Below are positions 1 to 5,210 of a stretch of DNA of 5,354 nucleotides, piece after piece. The notes beneath the pieces were generated by a model. It did no database searches, was not told where the DNA came from, and saw only the letters and a list, made by a program, of their open reading frames with translations. The stretch's first letter is position 1, and each line of letters starts with the position of its first letter. The stretch is from Desulfobacteraceae bacterium (GTDB lineage Bacteria; Desulfobacterota; Desulfobacteria; Desulfobacterales; UBA11574): the NCBI GenBank assembly GCA_003486165.1, contig DNGT01000376.1, positions 5,814 to 11,167 on the forward strand, read 5' to 3'. A program made the translations under genes and the position numbers.

Positions 1-2
1 TC

Positions 3-1175
3 ATGCGAAAAGGTTGGTTGTTTATTATTTCATGTCTGGTGATCAGTTTGATGTTTATGCCCTCTGCCTGGTGCAAGACAAAAGCGATCAAAATCGGTAT
101 CAACGCCCCGATGACCGGGGACATCCCCAAAGTGGGCGAGGGGACAAAGTTCGCCGCCCAGATGTGGCTTGAGGATATCAAAGCTGCCGGCGGACTCAAG
201 GTCGGGGGAAAGAAATATCCGGTGGAGTTGGTTATTGAGGACAATGAATCAAAAGCGGAATCGGCAGTAAAGGTCCAAACCAAAATGATTACAGAGGATG
301 AAGTGCTGGTTATTGTCGGACCTCAAGCCTCCAAGCAGGCCATACCCGCGGGAGGGGTTGCAAACAACTATAAAACCCCAATGATCAGTCCCTGGTCAAC
401 AAATCCAGACACCACCAAGGACCGACCTTTTGTTTTTCGGGGCTGTTTTCTTGATCCTTTCCAGGGACCGGTATTGGCCAATTTCATTAAAGAGGAATTC
501 GGATTCACCAAAGCCGCAGTTTTATATGATGTGGCCAGTGACTATCCAAAGGGGCTGGCCGAGTTTTTTAAAGAAGCTTGGGAGAAATTGAATGGACCCG
601 GTTCTGTGGTGGCGTTTGAAAGCTTCACCACCAAAGACGTCGATTTCAGCTCTCAGTTGAGCAAAATAAAAACATCAGGTGCTCAGGTACTGTTTACCCC
701 TCAGTATTATAATGAAGTCGCCCTTATCGTAAAACAGGCCCATGAGCTGGGTTGGAAAGCTCCCATTGTCGGCAGTGACAGCTGGGGTTCGGCTGAACTC
801 ATCGAGCACTGTGGCGCTGACTGCAATGGGCTGTTTTTTAGCACCCACTATGCTGCAGCGGGCGCAAAAGGCGCAACCAAAGCATTCATTGATCGGTACA
901 ACAAAAAGTACGGCTATGTGCCGGACGATGTAGGTGCTTTGACCTGGGATGCGCTGCTAATCGTACAAAAAGGCATTGAATCTTCAGGAAAGCTCACGGG
1001 AAATATCGAAAAAGATCGTCAGGCTGTCCGCGATGCCATGGCCAAAATTAAAGAATTTGACGGTATTACCGGAAAGATGACCTTTACCGAAGATGGTGAC
1101 CCCATCAAATGTGCGGTTATCGTCAAGATCAGTGACAAAGGTGAGTTCGAGTTTTACAAGTCTGTCTGCCCGTAA
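3..1175 (+). CDS. livK: Liv-type (HAAT family) periplasmic substrate-binding protein
   Basis: Probably the periplasmic receptor of the branched-chain/hydrophobic amino acid ABC importer encoded downstream. The 390-residue product starts with a Sec signal: basic MRK, a hydrophobic core at about residues 5-20, and a likely signal peptidase I site after AWC (22-24). The mature part has the type I periplasmic-binding fold layout (Peripla_BP_6): a first strand KIGINAPMTG (30-39), the GPQAS loop (106-110) and SPWSTNP (129-135), which in LivJ/LivK relatives contact the amino acid alpha groups, RGCF (146-149), YDVASDY (175-181) and GSDSW (257-261). Length is close to the usual 370-400. The ATG at base 3 fits because the signal peptide begins there, but the ribosome site lies outside the window. 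Five cysteines in the mature part (148, 270, 274, 370, 389) suggest disulfides. The family is certain. The ligand is not: relatives bind Leu/Ile/Val, other amino acids, amides, urea or aromatic acids. Confidence 0.93.
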   Translation: MRKGWLFIISCLVISLMFMPSAWCKTKAIKIGINAPMTGDIPKVGEGTKFAAQMWLEDIKAAGGLKVGGKKYPVELVIEDNESKAESAVKVQTKMITEDEVLVIVGPQASKQAIPAGGVANNYKTPMISPWSTNPDTTKDRPFVFRGCFLDPFQGPVLANFIKEEFGFTKAAVLYDVASDYPKGLAEFFKEAWEKLNGPGSVVAFESFTTKDVDFSSQLSKIKTSGAQVLFTPQYYNEVALIVKQAHELGWKAPIVGSDSWGSAELIEHCGADCNGLFFSTHYAAAGAKGATKAFIDRYNKKYGYVPDDVGALTWDALLIVQKGIESSGKLTGNIEKDRQAVRDAMAKIKEFDGITGKMTFTEDGDPIKCAVIVKISDKGEFEFYKSVCP

Positions 1176-1187
1176 GAACATTGTATG

Positions 1188-1204
1188 GGGTGAATGGTTC
1201 ATCC
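1188..1204 (+). other. Small stem-loop just after livK stop
   Basis: Twelve bases after the livK stop, GGGTGAA (1188-1194) and TTCATCC (1198-1204) can form a 7-pair stem (one G-U pair) around the loop TGG. No T-tract follows, so it is not an intrinsic terminator. It could protect the 3' end of a livK-only transcript, but chance formation of so short a stem cannot be excluded. It overlaps an 8-base palindrome, ATCCGGAT, at 1201-1208. Confidence 0.3.
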
Positions 1205-1261
1205 GGATGTTTGCCACCTGAAAGAACCTATACCCAAAGAAATTACAACAGTACTTCTAAG

Positions 1262-1298
1262 GCGGGCCAGGGCTTTAGAGCCCTGAGCCCGCTTTTTT
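1262..1298 (+). terminator. Strong intrinsic terminator between livK and livH
   Basis: GCGGGC (1262-1267) pairs with GCCCGC (1287-1292), and CAGGGCT (1268-1274) pairs with AGCCCTG (1279-1285). Only A1286 is bulged and the loop is four bases (TTAG, 1275-1278). This gives 13 GC-rich base pairs followed at once by six T residues (1293-1298), the textbook form of a Rho-independent terminator. It lies 86 bases after the livK stop and 22 bases before the livH ATG. Most transcripts from upstream of livK would be expected to end here, giving abundant binding protein and less permease and ATPase. Confidence 0.9.
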
Positions 1299-1308
1299 GG
1301 ATGATCGC

Positions 1309-1312
1309 GGAG
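1309..1312 (+). promoter_or_regulatory. Ribosome binding site of livH
   Basis: GGAG at 1309-1312 sits 8 bases before the ATG at 1321. This decides the start: an in-frame TTG at 1297 lies inside the terminator T-tract and would add eight non-conserved residues upstream of the family-typical N-terminus MTFFLQNLVNAL. Confidence 0.75.
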
Positions 1313-1320
1313 TAAGCTCG

Positions 1321-2244
1321 ATGACATTTTTTCTTCAGAACCTTGTCAACGCCTTGCAATGGGGAAGTTTCTATGCCTTAATCGCCCTGGGATATTCCAT
1401 GGTATATGGAATACTGATGCTTTTTAATTTTGCGCACGGTGATATCTTCATGGTCGGCGCGTACATCGGCTTTGGTGTTGTGACCGGCTTAACGGCGCTG
1501 ACCGCCATGGGTTCTTTTGCCCTGCCTGGCTGGTTAATCTTGGTGCTGACCATTATTATCTCGATGTTTTTGACTTCCTTTGTGGGCATGCTGGTGGAAA
1601 GGGTCGGCTACCGGCCATTGCGGGAAGCACCCCGAGCCTCAGCCGCGATCACCGGGCTGATGATTGGTATCATTCTCGAAACGGGAAACCTGATACTGCT
1701 GGGCGCCAGAAGGGTCAGTTTTCCTTCCCTAATCGAGTCTACCACCTACAATCTCGGTGGCGTATATGTCACCAACAAGAAGATTATGATCGTTGTCGTG
1801 TCTTTGGCTCTGATGTTCGGACTTCACCAGTTTGTGCGCAGGACCAAGTATGGCATGGCCATGCGGGCAATGGCCTTTGATTATGTGGTCGTACCCTTAA
1901 TGGGAGTGTCTATAAACACCATTGCTGCCATGACGTTTGCCATTGGTTCTGCCCTGGCTGCTGCGGCAGGGATACTTTTCGGGGTTGCCTATCCGGTTCT
2001 TGATCCATATATGGGAATCGTTTTCGGTTGGAAGGCTTTTGTGGCGGCCATTTTAGGAGGAAGAGGTTCTATTTTAGGTGCTTGTATGGCGGGATTTTTG
2101 CTGGGTTTTATTGAAATATTTGTGGCCATGATATTTCCTTCGACTCTACGTGATTTAATCGCCTATTCAATTATACTTCTCATTCTTACGTTCAGGCCTC
2201 ACGGATTTTTTGGAGAACCTTACAGCGCACGTCTGAGGTTGTAG
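1321..2244 (+). CDS. livH: Branched-chain amino acid ABC transporter permease LivH
   Basis: One of the two inner-membrane subunits that form the translocation path. The 307-residue product is the usual length for LivH (about 290-310) and is almost entirely hydrophobic, with roughly eight membrane segments. Family hallmarks are present: ALIALGYSMVYGIL followed by LFNFAHGD (34-41), the ERVGYRPLR stretch (93-101), the cytoplasmic ATPase-coupling region RTKYGMAMRAMAFD (174-187) leading into MGVSIN (194-199), and ILGGRGSILGA (244-254) near the C-terminus, ending with TFRPHGFFG (290-298). In the coupling loop the segment after AFD reads YVVVPLMG, whereas relatives usually have small or polar residues before LMG; this is a mild divergence. 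The start is ATG 1321, with GGAG 8 bases upstream. The gene directly follows a strong terminator and has no room for its own promoter between the two, so it probably depends on read-through. livM follows after 10 bases. Confidence 0.95.
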   Translation: MTFFLQNLVNALQWGSFYALIALGYSMVYGILMLFNFAHGDIFMVGAYIGFGVVTGLTALTAMGSFALPGWLILVLTIIISMFLTSFVGMLVERVGYRPLREAPRASAAITGLMIGIILETGNLILLGARRVSFPSLIESTTYNLGGVYVTNKKIMIVVVSLALMFGLHQFVRRTKYGMAMRAMAFDYVVVPLMGVSINTIAAMTFAIGSALAAAAGILFGVAYPVLDPYMGIVFGWKAFVAAILGGRGSILGACMAGFLLGFIEIFVAMIFPSTLRDLIAYSIILLILTFRPHGFFGEPYSARLRL

Positions 2245-2247
2245 GTG
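2243..2247 (+). promoter_or_regulatory. Ribosome binding site of livM
   Basis: AGGTG at 2243-2247 overlaps the livH stop and lies 7 bases before the ATG at 2255. An alternative is GAGGT at 2235-2239, which is 9 bases before an in-frame TTG at 2249. The ATG is preferred on codon grounds; the two starts differ by only two residues. Confidence 0.6.
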
Positions 2248-2254
2248 TTTGTTT

Positions 2255-3523
2255 ATGATTTTTAAAAAATTACGGAATTCATTCTCGCAGGTACCTTTAC
2301 TGGGCTGGCTCCTTGGCGCACTGATCGCGGTAGCCCTCGAATATTATTTGGGTGACGCGTTAGTCGATGTTCTCCGGCTGCCCAAAATTCCGGTGCTTTT
2401 CGGTTTTGTTATCATGCTCAAAAAGCCCTTGATGATTCCCAGCGCACTGATATTCGTGCTGCTGATATATGCGTTGCCCATAGGCGTGATAGCCCGGATG
2501 AGTGCACCGGTTACCAATCGCCTGGTTGCCTGGCTTTTCAAATTTCCTACAATAATCTCGGTAGCTATTCATCTTGGATTTCTGTATGCGATTTTGCATC
2601 TATGGTCTGATATCAGTGCCTACCGGGTTCTGACACTTAAGCTGACCATGATCGCCATAATGGTGACGTTGAGCCTAAACGTGGTTAATGGCTACATGGG
2701 AGAATTTTCCTGCTCCCATCCCGGCTTTATGGCATTGGGGGCTTATGCAGCATCGGTGTTTACGGTGCTCCTGTTCGCTAATGACAAGATTTTCGGGGCC
2801 GCAATTCTGCCCGCCGCTTTGGGACCATATATGTTTCCTGTTGCTTTGATCATCGGCGGTCTGGTTGCAGCCCTTGGTGCGCTTGCAATCGCCATACCCT
2901 CGTTTAGGACAAGGGGTGACTATCTGGCGATCATATCCCTGGCATTTATGTTTATCGTTAAAAGCATGATAGAGAATCTGGAGGTTGTTGGCGGTCCCCG
3001 GGGTTTAAGCAGCCAGCCGGACTATGCCAATCTGCCAACGGTCTTTTTGTGGACGGTTGCCTGCGTCTGGATCATCAACAATTTTGTGCGCTCTACAATG
3101 GGGAAGGCTTTGAATGCAGTACGCGACGATGAAATGGCTGCCAATGCCATGACCGTTAACACCAGACAAACAAAAATCGTCGCATTTTTGTTTTCGGCTT
3201 TCTGGGCCGGCGTGGCCGGAGGGCTTTTTGCGCACGTGTTAAGGTATGTAAATCCAGGAACTTTCGGTCTTCAAAAACTTGCCGAGGTTCTGGCGATGGT
3301 CTACTTTGGCGGGTTGAATTCCGTTTACGGCTCCATTGTGGGTGCGGTAAGCCTGAGCATGCTCAGTGAAGCCTTACGCCCGCTGGAGATTTTTAAGTGG
3401 ATTATTATTCCCCTTTTGCTCATTTTGGTGATGATTTATCGCCCCACGGGTCTTATCGCCTTTAAAGAATTTGACGTTAAGAAACTTATTAAACCCAAAC
3501 ATAAGCAGGAGAAAGAGGTATAG
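2255..3523 (+). CDS. livM: Branched-chain amino acid ABC transporter permease LivM, with N-terminal extension
   Basis: Second inner-membrane permease subunit, the partner of LivH. At 422 residues it is nearer the long E. coli LivM (about 425) than the common 300-350 residue form. Residues 1-130 are an extra hydrophobic region with about three or four membrane segments before the conserved core starts near LTLKLTMIAIMVTLSLNVVNGYMG (126-149). Core hallmarks are RTRGDYLAIISLAF (218-231), VGGPRGL (245-251), the ATPase-coupling loop GKALNAVRDDEMAANAMTVN (283-302), FGGLNSVYGSIVGA (351-364) and IYRPTGL (394-400). The position where relatives usually show a G-Q-x-S-L-G-H type motif reads GEFSCSHPGFMALGAY (149-164). 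The tail is strongly basic (KKLIKPKHKQEKEV). The start at ATG 2255 has AGGTG 7 bases upstream. It follows livH by 10 bases and precedes livG by one base, so coupled translation is likely. Confidence 0.95.
   Translation: MIFKKLRNSFSQVPLLGWLLGALIAVALEYYLGDALVDVLRLPKIPVLFGFVIMLKKPLMIPSALIFVLLIYALPIGVIARMSAPVTNRLVAWLFKFPTIISVAIHLGFLYAILHLWSDISAYRVLTLKLTMIAIMVTLSLNVVNGYMGEFSCSHPGFMALGAYAASVFTVLLFANDKIFGAAILPAALGPYMFPVALIIGGLVAALGALAIAIPSFRTRGDYLAIISLAFMFIVKSMIENLEVVGGPRGLSSQPDYANLPTVFLWTVACVWIINNFVRSTMGKALNAVRDDEMAANAMTVNTRQTKIVAFLFSAFWAGVAGGLFAHVLRYVNPGTFGLQKLAEVLAMVYFGGLNSVYGSIVGAVSLSMLSEALRPLEIFKWIIIPLLLILVMIYRPTGLIAFKEFDVKKLIKPKHKQEKEV
3515..3518 (+). promoter_or_regulatory. Ribosome binding site of livG
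   Basis: GAGG at 3515-3518 lies inside the last livM codons, 6 bases before the livG ATG at 3525. A second purine block, AGGAG, is at 3507-3511. This fixes the start at 3525 over an in-frame ATG at 3471, which would add 18 basic residues absent from the family and lies inside livM. Confidence 0.75.
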
Positions 3524-3524
3524 G

Positions 3525-4295
3525 ATGCCACTGCTTCGTATTGATAAAATGAGCCACGACTTTGGGGGTTTGCGGGCCGTCAACAACTACGATCTAAACG
3601 TAGAACCCGGCCAAATCAGAGGTCTCATCGGGCCCAACGGAGCAGGCAAAACCACCATTTTCAACCTCATCACCGGGATTTATAAACCCACTGAAGGTGA
3701 CATCTATCTGGAAAGCAAAAGAATTACCGGCCTCGAACCTCACCGGATCGCCAGCATGGGCATCGGCAGAACTTTTCAAAACTTGCAGCTCTGGCGGCAT
3801 ATGACCGTTCTTGAGCACGTAAAGATGGCGTGTTATTCTAAGATTACCTACGGTTTGATCGGGGCCTTTTTCGGCACGCCAAAACGCCAAAGGGAAGAAG
3901 CAAAGATTGAGACAAAAGCCCACGATCTTTTGAAAGTCGTCGGCGTTGACCATATTGCAAATCAGGTCGTCATTAATCTGCCTTACGGTGATCAGCGAAG
4001 GGTTGAGATGGCCCGGGCCCTGGCCATAGAACCCAAAATACTGTTTCTGGATGAACCTACCGCGGGTATGAATCCCGAAGAACTGATCCAGATGATGGAG
4101 ATTATCAGGCATGTGCATCGTGAGCTGGGTTTGGCCATTTTTCTCATCGAACACAGACTGAAGATGGTTATGGAGCTGTGTGAAATCATCCAAACCCTCG
4201 ACTTTGGGCGGGTTATCGCCGAAGGCACACCGGAAGAAATTCAAAACGACCCCAAAGTAATTGATGCTTATCTGGGCAAAGAGGTAGTGCTCTAA
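3525..4295 (+). CDS. livG: Branched-chain amino acid ABC transporter ATP-binding protein LivG
   Basis: Cytoplasmic ATPase subunit that pairs with LivF on the LivH/LivM membrane core. The 256-residue length matches E. coli LivG (255). Motifs in order: the aromatic A-loop region around F13, Walker A GPNGAGKT (36-43), Q-loop Q85 in GRTFQN, signature region NLPYGDQRRVEMARA (151-165), Walker B ILFLDEP (172-178) with catalytic E177, D-loop AGMNPEE (180-186), and switch histidine H210 in IEHRL. The C-terminal GRVIAEGTPEEI and DAYLGKE are LivG-typical. The ABC signature is LPYGDQ instead of LSGGQ, so its serine is absent; LivG proteins usually show this (LAYGQQ in E. coli). The residue after the switch histidine is R where HD is more usual. 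Translation begins one base after the livM stop, and the stop TAA overlaps the livF ATG. Confidence 0.96.
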   Translation: MPLLRIDKMSHDFGGLRAVNNYDLNVEPGQIRGLIGPNGAGKTTIFNLITGIYKPTEGDIYLESKRITGLEPHRIASMGIGRTFQNLQLWRHMTVLEHVKMACYSKITYGLIGAFFGTPKRQREEAKIETKAHDLLKVVGVDHIANQVVINLPYGDQRRVEMARALAIEPKILFLDEPTAGMNPEELIQMMEIIRHVHRELGLAIFLIEHRLKMVMELCEIIQTLDFGRVIAEGTPEEIQNDPKVIDAYLGKEVVL

Positions 4296-5008
4296 TGTTG
4301 TTGTCAGTGGAAAATCTTAAAGTTTCATACGGTAATATTCGAGCGCTTCACGGCATTGATTTTCAGATCGATGATGGCGAGATTGTGTGCATCATCGGTG
4401 CCAATGGGGCCGGTAAGAGTACAACGCTGAGAGCAATTTCAAGATTGGTCCCGGTGGAAGAAGGGACCACAATGGCCTTCAAGGGCAATGACCTGCTTCA
4501 ATACTCCGCGGACAAGGTGGTGAGCAAATTCGGAATTTCTCATGTTCCCGAAGGGAGGCGACTCTTCGGCAACCTGACGATAATGGAAAATCTCAGCCTT
4601 GCTACCTTTGCCAGAAAAGACAATGAAAAAATCCAGGAGGACCTTGAGAGAGTATTCAGTATTTTTCCACGTCTTGAAGAGCGCAAAACTCAGAAATCAG
4701 GAACACTGAGCGGTGGAGAGCAACAGATGCTTGCCATCGCGAGGGCGTTTATGAGCGGAAGAAGGATCATGCTCCTGGACGAGCCTTCAATGGGTCTTGC
4801 ACCTTTACTCATGTTGAATGTCTTTAATGCGCTAAAAAAACTCAACGAAGAAGGGACAACCATTCTACTTGTGGAGCAGAATGCCCGGATGGCGCTTCAA
4901 TTTGCACAGCGCGGCTATGTGCTCGAAAACGGCAATCTGGTTTTGGAAGGAAGCTCTGAAATGTTGCTTGAAAATCCCGAAGTCAAGCAGGCGTATCTGG
5001 GCGGCTGA
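4295..5008 (+). CDS. livF: Branched-chain amino acid ABC transporter ATP-binding protein LivF
   Basis: Second ATPase subunit, partner of LivG. The 237-residue length equals that of E. coli LivF. Motifs in order: A-loop Y12, Walker A GANGAGKS (35-42), HVPEGRRLF (83-91) with E86 in place of the Q-loop glutamine, a perfect signature LSGGEQQ (138-144), Walker B IMLLDEP (158-164) with catalytic E163, D-loop region SMGLAP (165-170), and VEQN (193-196) with Q195 where most ABC proteins have the switch histidine. The E86 and Q195 substitutions are normal for LivF. The C-terminal GYVLENGNLVLEG and KQAYLGG are also typical. The start is firm: the ATG shares its A with the livG TAA, and GAGGT at 4281-4285 lies 9 bases upstream. 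This is the last gene of the operon, and a probable terminator follows at about 5040. Confidence 0.96.
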   Translation: MLLSVENLKVSYGNIRALHGIDFQIDDGEIVCIIGANGAGKSTTLRAISRLVPVEEGTTMAFKGNDLLQYSADKVVSKFGISHVPEGRRLFGNLTIMENLSLATFARKDNEKIQEDLERVFSIFPRLEERKTQKSGTLSGGEQQMLAIARAFMSGRRIMLLDEPSMGLAPLLMLNVFNALKKLNEEGTTILLVEQNARMALQFAQRGYVLENGNLVLEGSSEMLLENPEVKQAYLGG

Positions 5009-5039
5009 TATGCCATGTCGATCGTAAAACCTTAGTCCT

Positions 5040-5076
5040 TTAAAATTATTACCGCTTCAGGTATATTTTAATTTTT
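5040..5076 (+). terminator. Probable intrinsic terminator of the liv operon
   Basis: Left arm 5040-5053 pairs with right arm 5060-5071 through 12 base pairs with two single-T bulges (at 5046 and 5049). The stem is capped by CC/GG around the six-base loop GCTTCA, and TTTTT follows at 5072-5076. The form and place, 31 bases after the livF stop, fit a Rho-independent terminator, but the stem is mostly A-T, so it would be weak. Confidence 0.45.
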
Positions 5077-5103
5077 ATGAAAGAACTCGAACCAATAGGA
5101 AAC

Positions 5104-5123
5104 AGTAAATAGTAAATAGAAAT
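5104..5123. repeat. Short tandem heptamer repeat
   Basis: AGTAAAT occurs twice head to tail (5104-5110 and 5111-5117) and is followed by AGAAAT (5118-5123), a degenerate third unit. It is probably slippage-prone low-complexity spacer. Confidence 0.55.
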
Positions 5124-5129
5124 AAAGGA

Positions 5130-5199
5130 TTTTCGATTAAGCATTAAATATTCTCCGACAAATCGGAATCTAAGATAATCATCAATCTTCAATCGAAAA
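5130..5199. repeat. Inverted repeat with nested hairpin upstream of argC
   Basis: TTTTCGATT (5130-5138) is the exact reverse complement of AATCGAAAA (5191-5199). Between them TCCGA (5154-5158) and TCGGA (5163-5167) form a second 5-pair hairpin with the loop CAAA. The right outer arm ends two bases before the G-rich ribosome site of argC, so folding could affect initiation. The arms are short and AT-rich, and the function is unknown. Confidence 0.45.
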
Positions 5200-5200
5200 C

Positions 5201-5206
5201 GGGGGA
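5201..5206 (+). promoter_or_regulatory. Ribosome binding site of argC
   Basis: GGGGGA at 5201-5206 is the only Shine-Dalgarno-like stretch before the ATG at 5211. The 4-base spacing is short and the G-run is not the usual AGGAGG, so initiation may be modest. It directly follows the right arm of the inverted repeat. Confidence 0.5.
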
Positions 5207-5210
5207 TGCT

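Larger units (their letters stand above)
5009..5210 (+). other. AT-rich intergenic region between livF and argC
   Basis: About 200 bases without a supportable gene. It holds, in order, a probable weak terminator (5040-5076), the heptamer AGTAAAT twice in tandem (5104-5117) with a decayed third copy, a 9-base inverted repeat (5130-5138 and 5191-5199) enclosing a small hairpin, and TCAATCT/TCAATCG in tandem (5182-5195). It is clearly richer in A and T than the flanking genes. No convincing -35/-10 pair could be picked out for argC, although a promoter is expected here. Confidence 0.7.

Noticed and set aside
51..77. Lipoprotein cleavage site at C24 of LivK
   Set aside because: The residues before C24 are S-A-W. 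Tryptophan at -1 does not fit a lipobox, so ordinary signal peptidase I cleavage is more likely.
984..1217. Minus-strand open frame across the livK 3' end
   Set aside because: Antisense shadow of livK with no start signal and no domain.
1297..1320. Upstream TTG start for livH
   Set aside because: It lies within the terminator T-tract, lacks a ribosome site, and adds non-conserved residues; ATG 1321 with GGAG is better.
3471..3524. Upstream ATG start for livG inside livM
   Set aside because: It would add an 18-residue basic tail absent from LivG; ATG 3525 has a proper ribosome site and gives the family length.
3594..4244. 216-codon open frame on the minus strand opposite livG
   Set aside because: It lies wholly inside the strongly supported livG gene, shows no recognisable domain, and has the odd composition of an antisense shadow.
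5077..5112. 11-residue + strand open frame (MKELEPIGNSK) in the gap
   Set aside because: There is no ribosome binding site, it begins right after the probable terminator T-tract, and it ends inside the tandem heptamers.
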